Assembly (NCBI GenBank): GCA_937892115.1
Contig: CALAUI010000015.1
Location: 10,055 to 74,054, forward strand
Source of the DNA: an uncultured Clostridia bacterium
Lineage (GTDB): Bacteria > Bacillota > Clostridia > Oscillospirales > Acutalibacteraceae
Direction: 5' to 3'
DNA length: 64,000 nucleotides
The position numbers and the translations under genes are program-made. The notes below the pieces were generated by a model. The model was not told the DNA's origin and ran no database searches. It saw nothing but the letters and a program-made list of their open reading frames with translations. Positions 16,736 through 26,134 of this stretch are shown here, piece after piece (position 1 is the stretch's first letter; every line of letters starts with the position of its first letter).

Positions 16736-17911
16736 TTACAGATTATAAATTCCGGTAATTCTGCAGAAGCCGAAGAATGCCTGAACTATGGCATCACCGA
16801 TTTTAACAAGCGCATAGAACAGCTTTGACTTTCCGCCCTCACATTCCGAAATCTTTGAATCCTTTTTCAGAGCAAGATTATAAAGGGTGATAAGCTCATA
16901 GTCATAATCCGCAGGGTTATTTTCATCAAGAGTAATAAGTCCTACGCCTCTGGTGACATATTTTGAATATGAATTACATCCTACGGTAGGTACGTTGATA
17001 ACGTCAACGCTTTCAATATTCACATTGTAGGAATTATTATGGTCGTGACCGTGAAATGCGGCAATAACGTCGCCGGTTTCAAGCCATGCATCAAGCTGAC
17101 CGTCATATATTTTGGGAGGACAGCATTCCTCAAGCCAATATCCGTTAAGACGGCTGAACACGGGAATTTTGAAATAGCTGTTACCGCAGTAATCGTAAGT
17201 CATACTGCCCGATTTCGAAGTTTTCACGTGAATCTTATCATATATTTCGGGAATAACTATGTGCTGGAAGTTCATAGCGGGAACAACCTCACCGCCATTG
17301 GCTTCCTTAAGCTGAGCCGCGGTATCTTTGTACCACTGAAGCTGGTCCTCTCTGACCCAGTCATAACCCCAGGAGCCGTCTTCATAAAGCTCTCCGCTGC
17401 TGCCGGAATCAATAAGCCAGAGATTGAATGCGGTCTTTGTGCCGTCGGAAGAGAGAATCGGCAGATTACAGTTTCCGCAGCCGTAAAGCTCCGGATCGGC
17501 GTCATAGGTAAGACAGCCGAGTGACTGATATATTTCAAGAAGCTCTTCTTTTGTTACAAAAAATTCCTGGTCGTGATTACCGAAAACAATGGCAAACGGA
17601 GTATTTGTTTCTCTTGCGGGAAGCGTAACCGCTTCAATGGCTTTTTTCTGTTTATCGTACCCTCTTGCCACGGTATTATCCCCGAGAAAAATTATAAGGT
17701 CGGGTGAATAAGCGGCAATCGCCTCACGCATAAGCTGAGTGGTTGTTTCTTCAAGATTTTCATCATCCTGAGAATCCGCAAACATCATTATTTTGAATTT
17801 ACCGTCCTCATTAAAGCGAAGAGCGTTACCGGCATCTTCGGCACCTGCGGTAAAAACAAATAAGCTGCAAATCATCAAAACAGAAATAATAAGTGATAAT
17901 ATCCTTTTCAT
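16736..17911 (-). CDS. Secreted calcineurin-like metallophosphoesterase
   Basis: A 391-residue protein with a signal peptide ending near FTAGAEDAG. Metallophosphoesterase motifs appear in order: MMFADSQ (variant of D-x-H), FLGDNT, GNHDQE and FHGHDHNN, which together bind two metal ions. It is likely an extracytoplasmic phosphatase or phosphodiesterase related to the Dcr2/purple acid phosphatase branch. The first motif has Gln where His is usual. The last ~30 residues (KLFYALVKIGDAIVQAFFGF) form a hydrophobic aromatic tail that may attach it to the membrane. Substrate unknown. Confidence 0.85.
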   Translation of the reverse strand: MKRILSLIISVLMICSLFVFTAGAEDAGNALRFNEDGKFKIMMFADSQDDENLEETTTQLMREAIAAYSPDLIIFLGDNTVARGYDKQKKAIEAVTLPARETNTPFAIVFGNHDQEFFVTKEELLEIYQSLGCLTYDADPELYGCGNCNLPILSSDGTKTAFNLWLIDSGSSGELYEDGSWGYDWVREDQLQWYKDTAAQLKEANGGEVVPAMNFQHIVIPEIYDKIHVKTSKSGSMTYDYCGNSYFKIPVFSRLNGYWLEECCPPKIYDGQLDAWLETGDVIAAFHGHDHNNSYNVNIESVDVINVPTVGCNSYSKYVTRGVGLITLDENNPADYDYELITLYNLALKKDSKISECEGGKSKLFYALVKIGDAIVQAFFGFCRITGIYNL

Positions 17912-17946
17912 TATTATGACCCCCTGAGAATAATTATCGCCTATTT

Positions 17947-17975
17947 AATATAACACGGACAGAGATAAAAGGCAA
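17947..17975 (-). promoter_or_regulatory. Promoter of the phosphoesterase-GH13 operon
   Basis: On the minus strand TTGCCT and TATATT are 17 bases apart. The polyvalent-protein remnant begins directly behind it. Confidence 0.6.
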
Positions 17976-19873
17976 GCACGGAGAAAGCATTATTCTCAAA
18001 CAAAGACACAAACGGCAAGAAAACTTGCCGAGCATATCCGTAAGGTAGCGAACACAATTGAGAGATTTATCAAAACGCTCAATAATGATAAGTACGCCGA
18101 ATTTGACAAGCTCAACACCGAAGCGGATACAATGAATGAGATTGCGGATAGCTTCTTTGATGTGCTGAATGAATTAAAAACGGTTGATAAAACAAATGCA
18201 GTCGGAGAAACAGTAAACTCTGAGAGCAGAGACAGACCGTCTATTGACAACATGACCGAAAGACAGTACAATAATTTCGGTTGGGTTACCGTAAACAATG
18301 TGATGAGCTATGAAGAATACGGTAGCTTAATACATCAATTTGACGATTTCAAAAAGCAGAAAACACAGTTATCCGACAACCGAAAACGGAGAAGCATTGA
18401 TTATCGCATACGACAATGAGCATAATGCGACAAAGCTTGCCGGAATTAAAGGAACAACGGAAAATCCAACAATCTCTTTTGTTATTGAATCCGCTTCTGA
18501 CGGACATTATGATAATTACTACTTGGAGGTGCTGAGGGACGATGCAAAAAATATCCTTAAAAACAGAAATGCTTATGAAAGCTTGCAAGGAGAAGGCGTT
18601 TTCAGGTATATCGGTAGGGAAGATTATCCGCCATTTAGCGAGTTTAAAAAACAAAGACGCAGCTCTGGAAAAGGCAGAAAAAATAGTGAAAGCTTCCTCT
18701 ACGGAAGCGGAAGCGGTGGAGAGAATTCTGAAACTGGATATGTAAACAACGAGCCATCGTCAACAGACGGTGGTTTTTCTATGCCCGATAATCAGAATTA
18801 CTCCACAAAACGAAACACAAATGATATGCGTTTTCATAATCTGCGATATATAGAAAAAGCAGCCGAAGTCTCGGCTGACGCACTTACTGGAAAAACCAGC
18901 AGCGGCGGCTCAGCAACCTCAGCTACTGACTATAATGTAACAGACTTATACGATTTTGTCAAGCGGAATGATAAAGATTTCACTGCCGGGAAACCTATCA
19001 ACAAGGAGTTCATCAATTCAGACGGCACACCTAAGGTGTTCTATCACGGTACGCCTAACCGACCTTGTAAGGACGGTGAAAAAATTATCAAACGGCAATA
19101 TAGACAAATCTGATTTAGTTCTTAAAACGAACGAAGAACTCAAGAAATACGGCAAGATTAACAAGCAGAATAACGCTGTAATCAGAGTAAAAGATATTGA
19201 TACAGGCGTTATAGTTTCATTAAAGGCGTTACGGCACGGATTAGACAGACGCACCGAAGTACAATCTCAGTCATTACTACATTACGGAGAAATACTTGAA
19301 AATTCAATTAAAATTAACGAACTTACCCCCAAAAACAAAAACGCCTCCGAAAGCTATATATTGCTCGGAGTTGCAAGAGATAAAAACAATAAAATTGTGT
19401 TAATTACTACGGTTGTAAACAAATTTACAAACGAAGTTGAAAGCGTTGATTTAGCGTACTCAATTAACGCAAAAAAGGAGCCGACTGTTCCGAATGGAAC
19501 CAAAGCTTCGGCAAACGCCTTATCTCTTACCGACTCCACAATCAAGATAGCAGATGTATTAGATTTTGTCAAGAGCGTTTTTCCAAACGTTTTATCAAAA
19601 GATGTTCTTATGCATTATGGCATTGATAGAGGGACAAGCGAAATAGAGTCGTCATTGATATACTCCACCAAACGAGAGCAATCCAATCTTTCCGCATACG
19701 AGCTTTCCGAATTTGTTTCAATGTCAGACGAATTGCTTGAGCAGAAGCGTATTGCCGAAGCAAATGCAACCGAGCTGAATAATCTTACCGAATTTCCTGC
19801 ACGCAAACTCAATCAGAACGGCATTTCATCTGTTGTTAAAGACCTTTGTAACACAGCAAAAGCCCACCGCTGA
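17976..19873 (+). pseudogene. Decayed phage/ICE polyvalent protein with toxin-like domains
   Basis: Plus-strand coding signal runs through three frames. The first part (17976-18360) encodes a segment containing RSIDNMTERQYNNFGWVTV-like text. It continues in another frame from ~18360 (KHSYPTTENGEALIIAYDNE) to 19113, which contains FINSDGTPKVFYHGTP, an ADP-ribosyltransferase-like motif of polyvalent proteins. The third part (frame of 19070-19873) carries AVIRVKDIDTGVIVSLKALR and VLDFVKSVFPNVLSKDVLMH, typical of C-terminal ends of clostridial phage polyvalent/MuF-like proteins with barnase/EndoU-type nuclease folds. There is no credible start and at least two frameshifts. Domain names are from memory of the families, not a search. 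Confidence 0.65.
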
Positions 19874-19887
19874 GAGCGATGGGCTTA
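19858..19887. terminator. Hairpin between remnant and lipoprotein gene
   Basis: AAGCCCA and TGGGCTT arms with an inner GCT/AGC pair overlap the remnant's stop. On the minus strand the T tail is short (CTTTTG), so it may be a weak terminator for the lipoprotein gene. Confidence 0.5.
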
Positions 19888-19904
19888 AAGCGTTTATATT
19901 TGAT

Positions 19905-20810
19905 TTATGCCATTACGAATACACAGCCGTTTGTTGCTTCTGAATTTGAGCCGGTCCAGCGAAGCTCGGAATTTACGAATTCAAAATATCCTTCCTTGCT
20001 GTCGTTAACAAGCACGGGGTCGGAACCGTCTCTTGTCTGATAGTGGAAAATATCATCTGCATCATAGGTAAGCTTATTGCCTTTCATTTCGGCAAGAATC
20101 AGCCATCTGTCGTTTGAATCGGCGGAGCTGCTCCAATTGACGTCAATTGAAACCTCGTTTTTATCGGAGGGCTTGACCTCTGCGGTAGCTCTCATTGACG
20201 TTTTGTCCTGATATGAGCCGAGTACCGAAGTATAGCCCTCGTCGGAAACTTCGCTGATGATTATATTTCTGTTTTCAAGAAGGATTGAGTCAAAATCAGC
20301 TTCGCTGAATGAGCCGTCATCGGCAACACAGATAACGTACTGAACGTCATCAACAAGGAATCTGCCTGCATAATACTCGGCATCAGATTTGATTGAATAA
20401 TCTGCAGTTTCATTCTCAAATGCGGGACTTCCGTCAATGTAAACGCCGGAGATATCGCCCTTCTTATCTTCATCAGCTGCTCTGAAGGTATATTCGCGGC
20501 CGGCAATCGTAAACTTATACTGAGCAATGTCGCCGTTGATAACACAGAAGGATTCATCGGAAACACCCATTGCAGCGGGATGAACAAGGTTTACGCCGAC
20601 AATATTATTGATTTCTTCAAGTGATGTATACTCAACAACGGGATTGGCAAGTCCGGCATAGCCACCATCGGGAGCTGAGGACTCATTGTTTTCTTCGCTG
20701 ACGGAAGAGTCAACGGTTGTATTATCTTTTGATTCATCGGTCTTTCCGCAGGCGCAGAAGACAAGGCATAAAGCCGAAAGAATAGCAATTACAACAAGAA
20801 ATTTTTTCAT
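19905..20810 (-). CDS. Putative lipoprotein of unknown function
   Basis: A 301-residue protein with a lipoprotein signal peptide (MKKFLVVIAILSALCLVFCA, lipobox around Cys19-Cys21), a Ser/Glu/Asp-rich linker (about 25-55) and a soluble domain of beta-rich character. It would be anchored to the outer face of the membrane. I recognise no catalytic motif; a DUF-type surface lipoprotein is the best description. A weak promoter (TTACGA, 17 bases, TATAAG on the minus strand) lies about 20 bases before the start. Confidence 0.7.
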   Translation of the reverse strand: MKKFLVVIAILSALCLVFCACGKTDESKDNTTVDSSVSEENNESSAPDGGYAGLANPVVEYTSLEEINNIVGVNLVHPAAMGVSDESFCVINGDIAQYKFTIAGREYTFRAADEDKKGDISGVYIDGSPAFENETADYSIKSDAEYYAGRFLVDDVQYVICVADDGSFSEADFDSILLENRNIIISEVSDEGYTSVLGSYQDKTSMRATAEVKPSDKNEVSIDVNWSSSADSNDRWLILAEMKGNKLTYDADDIFHYQTRDGSDPVLVNDSKEGYFEFVNSELRWTGSNSEATNGCVFVMA

Positions 20811-20963
20811 AATCTGTTCTCCTTATCTTATACCGAATTATCGGTTTATTCGTAACAGATGACGGTTTTGATTCATTAAATCAGCGCCGCTCTGTGTCGT
20901 TTCATCTGTTTATACGACGGTAAAATGAAAATGGCTACAAAATTGATAAAAATATTTCGGCAA

Positions 20964-21290
20964 TCAGTATTTTTCCGTTTCCGTAACGTCAAGGACAAAT
21001 ACCGTCGCACCGCCTACGGTAACATTATCGGCAAGAGCGCCATCGGCAAATCCCTTTCCGAAGGATGCATTTGTAGGTGCGGTATGAGTACGCTTCTGTG
21101 AAAACTTTTTGATGATTTCCTTTGCAAATGACACTCTTTCATCCTCGGTACCGATAAGGAAGGTGGTGTTGCCTACCATAAGGAATCCGCCGGTGGTTGA
21201 AAGCTTGGTCACGGAAAAATTTTCTTTTGTAAGAGCAGCCGCAACAACAGCGCTGTCTTCATTATTAACAATAGCAATAATAAGTTTCAT
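20964..21290 (-). CDS. darA: DarA/PstA-type cyclic-di-AMP receptor (PII-like)
   Basis: The 108-residue protein begins MKLIIAIVNNEDSAVVAAAL and has the TTGGFLMVGNTTFLIG core and C-terminal GGATVFVLDV strand of the DUF970/YaaQ family. These trimeric PII-like proteins bind c-di-AMP in Gram-positive bacteria; output partners remain poorly known. It follows the DUF1854 and ABC exporter genes on the same strand (20 bases after the DUF1854 stop), so a link between c-di-AMP and this transporter is possible but inferred only from position. Confidence 0.88.
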   Translation of the reverse strand: MKLIIAIVNNEDSAVVAAALTKENFSVTKLSTTGGFLMVGNTTFLIGTEDERVSFAKEIIKKFSQKRTHTAPTNASFGKGFADGALADNVTVGGATVFVLDVTETEKY

Positions 21291-21310
21291 ACTGATACTC
21301 CCTTTTTCAA

Positions 21311-21799
21311 TTAAAGCTTCGGCTCAAGCAATACTCTTGAACGCTTATCAAGCTTACGATAATCCTCAATTTCGTATCTGTTATCATTTGCATCCTTAAT
21401 GAGAACTCTGCCGTCGTAAAGGGGCTTAACGGACGCAATATGATTTCTGATTTCAAATTTGATTATACCATGATCAGTTTCCGCTGTCCACATCCAGACC
21501 TTGAATTTTTCCGTCATCGAGATAAATCTCGTAATCTTGGGAATCAGGTAATATTCGTCAAGAGCACTGAGCACGACTTTCCTTGATTCGTCCATAAGAT
21601 TTGCCGCATCACGGATAACCGCTTTCTGCTCCCCTTCTTCGTCAAGCAGTACAAGATATTTGTCACCGCCGGATTTCGGGAAAAGACGGTGTACCTCAAG
21701 ATTTGTCCATTTTTCATCACTTCCGAAAAATTCAACGTCAACGAATATACCGTCGTTTTCGGTTATTTTAACTTCCGGTCCGTCAATATAATGTATCAT
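21311..21799 (-). CDS. DUF1854-family protein
   Basis: A 162-residue soluble protein matching the DUF1854 pattern (EVHRLFPKSGGDKYLVLLDE, then VLSALDEYYLIPKITRF and a C-terminal VLIKDANDNRYEIEDYRKLD). Its stop precedes darA and its start is 12 bases after the ABC exporter stop. I recall DUF1854 proteins being paired with ABC exporters in other bacteria, including cyanophycin-associated loci, but no cyanophycin gene is in this window. Function unknown; probably an accessory factor of the exporter. Confidence 0.8.
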   Translation of the reverse strand: MIHYIDGPEVKITENDGIFVDVEFFGSDEKWTNLEVHRLFPKSGGDKYLVLLDEEGEQKAVIRDAANLMDESRKVVLSALDEYYLIPKITRFISMTEKFKVWMWTAETDHGIIKFEIRNHIASVKPLYDGRVLIKDANDNRYEIEDYRKLDKRSRVLLEPKL

Positions 21800-21811
21800 A
21801 GGTACACCTCC

Positions 21812-24061
21812 TTATTCAAAGTTTTCGGTTTCTTTCATCTTGCTGAGCTGTTCACCCATGGACTGAATCTCAACAAGCTTGTAATATTTGCCCTTCATGG
21901 CAAGGAGCTCCTGAGGAGTGCCGTACTCTATGATTTCGCCCTTATCCACAACTATAATCTTATTGGCTTTGCGAAGTGTGGAAAGACGGTGAGCAATCAT
22001 AATCGTCGTTCTGCCTCTGATAAGGCGTTCTATGGCTTCCTGGATAAGATGCTCCGTTTCGGAGTCAACAGCCGCAGTCGCTTCATCAAGGATGAGAATG
22101 GACGGATTTTTCATTACGGCTCTGGCAATGGAAATTCTCTGCTTTTCACCACCGGAAACGCCCGTTCCTCTTTCGCCGAGGACTGTATCGTATCCGTCGG
22201 GAAGGCGTGAAATAAAGCCGTGAGCGTTGGCTATATCCGCCGCTCTGAGCACCTGCTCAACATGGGCATCGGGTGAGCCGTAGGCAATATTATTGTAAAT
22301 GGAATCCTTGAACATCAGCGGCTCCTGCTGAACAAAGCCGATCTGACTTCTGTAATATTCCATATCGATATCTTTGAGATTCATATTGTCAATGAAAATC
22401 TCGCCGTCATAATCATCGTAGTAACGCATTATAAGGTTGATGAGCGTTGATTTACCCGAGCCGGTCGTACCGACTATACCCACAACGTCGCCGGGCTCAA
22501 TTACCACGTTGATGTCGCTGAGGACCTTCTTTGAACGGTCAAAGGAGAAATTGACGTTTTTGAATTCAATTCTGCCTTCAATTCTGTCGGGAATATTTGA
22601 CTTGCCGAAATTATGTTCCGGCTCGGCGTCAAGTATATCAAGAATCTTCTCTGCGGAAGCAAGAGTATTCTTATATGTATCGCTGAAATTCGCAAAGAAG
22701 TTTACCGGGTTATAGAACATTGATGCATAAGAAACGAATGATACGAGCAGACCCACGGTAACGCCGTTGTCGTTGCCGTTGATAACGAGCTGACCGCCGG
22801 AAAACCAGATAATGAGCGAGCCGCAGGTTACGAGGAAGGTCATAAAGCTGGGGAAGAAGCTTGCGATTCTTGATACCTTGTCATCCTCACGAAGCCACTC
22901 ATCGCAATATGCATCAAACTTTTTAACGGCACTTTTTTCGCTTGTGAACGCCTTGATTATTCTGATACCCGGAATGGTATCTGTAAGAAGTCCCGAAATA
23001 GCGGAGCTTCTTCGCCAGATTCTGCTGTAATGAGGACCGATTTTTCTGCCGAAAACTCTGCCGATAAGCACAACAAGAGGGATGGGAACAAGTGAGAAGA
23101 GCGTCAGCTTCCAGTTCAGCACGGTCATTATCACAAGAATACCTATGAGGGTAAAGAACTGCACAACCGCTTCCTGAGTAATTTTCATGACAAAATTCTG
23201 AATGGCGGAGGTGTCGGAGTTGATTCTGTTGATGACCGAGCCGGTAGAAGTCTTGTCGTAGAAATTCAAAGGAAGATACTGCGCTTTTTCGTAAATATCC
23301 TTTTTAAGTCCGACAACTATCTTATCACCGGTTATTCTGAGAAGATAGCTTCTTACGCCGGAAACACTGAACTGAAGAATATATACTCCCAAAAGAATAC
23401 CGATAACAATCAGAAGCCCCTTGGAATCTCTCGCGGGAAGCACAACGTCTACCATTTTACCGGTAATATAAGGAGGAACAAGGGACATTGCCGTTGTGAA
23501 TACCGAAAGAAGCATACACACAAAAAGTCCCTTTTTGTAGGGAGTAGCGTATCCCGCAAACTTGGAAATCATCTTGCCCTTGCCTTTACAGTTAAGGCAG
23601 TCGGCATCGGGGGAAGAAAGCTTGCGGCCGCATTTGGGACAGAACGAACGAAGATGGGAAACGGTATTTTCCATACCGTAAAGTGCCTCGTCTGTATATC
23701 CGTGCTCCACAACGTTATTTACGAAGTCCTTTGCCGCATCGGCAACGGACGTAGTTGAATATGTAAAACGGATAAGCTTTACACTTTTGCCGGATTTAAG
23801 TCTGACACTGAAATAAGCGCTGCCGTACATTCTTTTTACATCGGCTTCTTCTATATCGTCGTAGTCAAACTTTCTCGGCTCTTCATTCTCGTTGAAGACG
23901 AAAAGCTGCTTCTTACCGAAGCACATTGCACTTTCACCGTAATTGCGGTCAAAGTTCAGATCGCCGACAACGGAAAACAGATGTTCATCTTCCCCGAAAG
24001 CAGTTTTATATTGCCCCTCAAACTGCTTCGGGAACGGTCGGTTTGTAATTATTTTGTCCAT
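21812..24061 (-). CDS. ABC exporter (TMD-NBD) with N-terminal PH-like and zinc-ribbon extension
   Basis: A 749-residue half transporter. Residues ~1-140 look like a PH-like soluble domain; ~145-165 form a zinc ribbon (FCPKCGRKLSSPDADCLNCK); ~175-470 hold six membrane helices; ~500-735 are the nucleotide-binding domain with Walker A GTTGSGKST, signature VSGGEKQR, Walker B ILILDEAT and the IAHRL switch. It would work as a homodimer exporting an unknown substrate, perhaps a peptide or lipid. The N-terminal extension is unusual for this fold. It heads an operon with DUF1854 and darA. Confidence 0.9.
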   Translation of the reverse strand: MDKIITNRPFPKQFEGQYKTAFGEDEHLFSVVGDLNFDRNYGESAMCFGKKQLFVFNENEEPRKFDYDDIEEADVKRMYGSAYFSVRLKSGKSVKLIRFTYSTTSVADAAKDFVNNVVEHGYTDEALYGMENTVSHLRSFCPKCGRKLSSPDADCLNCKGKGKMISKFAGYATPYKKGLFVCMLLSVFTTAMSLVPPYITGKMVDVVLPARDSKGLLIVIGILLGVYILQFSVSGVRSYLLRITGDKIVVGLKKDIYEKAQYLPLNFYDKTSTGSVINRINSDTSAIQNFVMKITQEAVVQFFTLIGILVIMTVLNWKLTLFSLVPIPLVVLIGRVFGRKIGPHYSRIWRRSSAISGLLTDTIPGIRIIKAFTSEKSAVKKFDAYCDEWLREDDKVSRIASFFPSFMTFLVTCGSLIIWFSGGQLVINGNDNGVTVGLLVSFVSYASMFYNPVNFFANFSDTYKNTLASAEKILDILDAEPEHNFGKSNIPDRIEGRIEFKNVNFSFDRSKKVLSDINVVIEPGDVVGIVGTTGSGKSTLINLIMRYYDDYDGEIFIDNMNLKDIDMEYYRSQIGFVQQEPLMFKDSIYNNIAYGSPDAHVEQVLRAADIANAHGFISRLPDGYDTVLGERGTGVSGGEKQRISIARAVMKNPSILILDEATAAVDSETEHLIQEAIERLIRGRTTIMIAHRLSTLRKANKIIVVDKGEIIEYGTPQELLAMKGKYYKLVEIQSMGEQLSKMKETENFE

Positions 24062-24105
24062 AATGTCACCCCCACTAAAGGTGTTTCTTATGATTTTTCA
24101 AGAGG

Positions 24106-24133
24106 ATTATAACCGATAACTATTATAAGTCAA
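24106..24133 (-). promoter_or_regulatory. Promoter of the ABC exporter operon
   Basis: On the minus strand TTGACT and a perfect TATAAT are 16 bases apart, about 45 bases ahead of the start codon. Confidence 0.75.
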
Positions 24134-24274
24134 TATAAAAAGGCAAATTGAAACCATTTTTGTAACATTACATAAATTAAAACTACCAGAGACTTTATTT
24201 TGTTTATTTTGCACAATAAGAAAATAGGTAAGACAGCAACACCGCGTTACCGTGATGTTACTGTCCTAAATTTG

Positions 24275-26062
24275 TTATGCGTAAAGTATTTTCAGTACGA
24301 AATTAACAAGAGAATAAACCTTATAGTAGAGCCCCTGAAGCAACTGATTGAAGAATACATGAGTGCTGTCCATTTCAGCCGTTTTTTCTATTCCTCTGTC
24401 GGAAATATCCTTCATCAGTTCATCTTTCAGAATGCCGAAAGAGGAAAGCTTCTTAAACTCGGAAACACGGTTTTTCATCTTCCACCATCTCCAGGAAATT
24501 TCCGAGCCGAGCACGTGGTCAAGCTCATCATCTGAAGATGCTTCTTTTGCTTTCGCCCAAAGGGAATCACAGTACCCGATCTGCTCCGACGAGAGATTGA
24601 GGGTATCCTTCATTGACTGATAAATACCGAGATGCATTTTACTCTCGTTTTCGGTGATAAGGTCAAGGAATTCTTTTATATACTTTCCGCCTTCACCGTA
24701 GTAGGCATTGCAGAATTCGGAAACGGCTGCATCGTAATCAAGATAAGGATCCTTGAAAAGCTGACCTATCAGCCACGCACGAAGCTCGCCGAATTCGGCT
24801 TCGGCTTTCATGGAATAATTGCCTTCCTCATAAATACCTTTTACGTTATTCTCTTTGAAAACCTGCATATTTCTCTGCAAAACGCCGAAATCCGGGAAAA
24901 GTCCTGTCCAGTTACAATAATTTGTACAGTAATCCCAGATATATATTCTGTCGCAGATTTCAGACCAGCCGCGTAAATCGTCCATAAACGCCTTATTTGT
25001 CTTGCAGGATTCATCGTCAAAGGCGTGGGAAAAGCAGCACTCTATTGAGCAAAGACGGATAATCACGTTATCGTCGGGTACGATTCCCTTCGGGGGCTTT
25101 CTTGTGTAACGGTAGGCAAAGGTGTCAATGGCTACGTTATCGTAACCGGCTTTCTTTACCTGCTTTGCAACGGCATTGCAGAATTCAAGCATTGTACCTG
25201 CGTGCGAGCCGTATTTGTTATCAATCTTTCTGCATTCGGGACAGGTACAGAAGGTAATATTGTCATTCTGAGTAAGCGTTACTATCTGAAGGTCTGCTTT
25301 CTCGTCATGTTCCTTTGCAAGTAGTTCAAGGACCTCATCGGTAACGATTCTGAGCACATCGGGATTGGAAAGGCAAAGCTGATTCTTAGTTCTGAATCCT
25401 CTGTAAGAAGCAAAATATTCGGGGTGCTCGTCATAATATTTTTCGGCGGAGCAGAATTTGGTTGAAAGCGTATGGGCAAGGGTGGGAATGTAATCAACAC
25501 ATCCGCCGAGCTCTTCCGGAATATCTCTGTATTCGGCACTGTTCAGGCCGTTAAAAAGTGAATACTGTACGTCATTCGGGCTGAGCCAATCCGTATCCGT
25601 GAACTCAAACGGAGGAACGTATTCAATATTGACGTTGACCGGAACGGAAACGGTATCTTTCGTATATGTGATTTTTTCACTTGTATAGCTTCTTACCCCT
25701 GCAAATTTTTCAAGGAAAGCATAGACTCCTCTGACGGTCTGCTGAAGGGTGGAGCCGCTGATATAAACGTCGGCTTCATCGGAAGAAATCACGTAACCGC
25801 CGTCAAGCGAATCATCTGTCGTCAATACTATATTATGTTCGTTCTGCTTCTCACTCAGAACGGGAAGCTGAACGGAGCAGACATTCCTGACATAATCGGA
25901 TAAAGTATCCGACACTGTTTTAAGTTTTTCATCCTTGCTGCAGATACACCAGCTATCGTCTATAATCAAATTTTCTTCCTCCTCTGCATAAGCATAAAAC
26001 GCGGACATAGCCATAATGAGACACAATACGATTGAAATAAACTTTTTTATTTTCATTTTCAT
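24275..26062 (-). CDS. Secreted DUF4838 (glycoside-hydrolase-like) protein
   Basis: A 595-residue protein with a signal peptide (MKMKIKKFISIVLCLIMAMS, cleavage near YAYAEE). The N-terminal ~150 residues resemble the small GH20b/GH67-type domain. The middle region, with QIVTLTQNDNITFCTCPECR and IRLCSIECCFSHAFDD, matches DUF4838, which is thought to be a TIM-barrel related to alpha-glucuronidases. It likely acts on a polysaccharide outside the membrane. The C-terminus (LLQGLYYKVYSLVNFVLKIL) is a hydrophobic aromatic tail like those of two other secreted proteins here. Last gene of the operon starting near 27.9 kb. Confidence 0.82.
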   Translation of the reverse strand: MKMKIKKFISIVLCLIMAMSAFYAYAEEEENLIIDDSWCICSKDEKLKTVSDTLSDYVRNVCSVQLPVLSEKQNEHNIVLTTDDSLDGGYVISSDEADVYISGSTLQQTVRGVYAFLEKFAGVRSYTSEKITYTKDTVSVPVNVNIEYVPPFEFTDTDWLSPNDVQYSLFNGLNSAEYRDIPEELGGCVDYIPTLAHTLSTKFCSAEKYYDEHPEYFASYRGFRTKNQLCLSNPDVLRIVTDEVLELLAKEHDEKADLQIVTLTQNDNITFCTCPECRKIDNKYGSHAGTMLEFCNAVAKQVKKAGYDNVAIDTFAYRYTRKPPKGIVPDDNVIIRLCSIECCFSHAFDDESCKTNKAFMDDLRGWSEICDRIYIWDYCTNYCNWTGLFPDFGVLQRNMQVFKENNVKGIYEEGNYSMKAEAEFGELRAWLIGQLFKDPYLDYDAAVSEFCNAYYGEGGKYIKEFLDLITENESKMHLGIYQSMKDTLNLSSEQIGYCDSLWAKAKEASSDDELDHVLGSEISWRWWKMKNRVSEFKKLSSFGILKDELMKDISDRGIEKTAEMDSTHVFFNQLLQGLYYKVYSLVNFVLKILYA

Positions 26063-26134
26063 TCCTCCATGATGTGATACAGGATATTATCAATATATTT
26101 CAAAAGAGCCGGCATTTCAATATAAATTGAAAAT

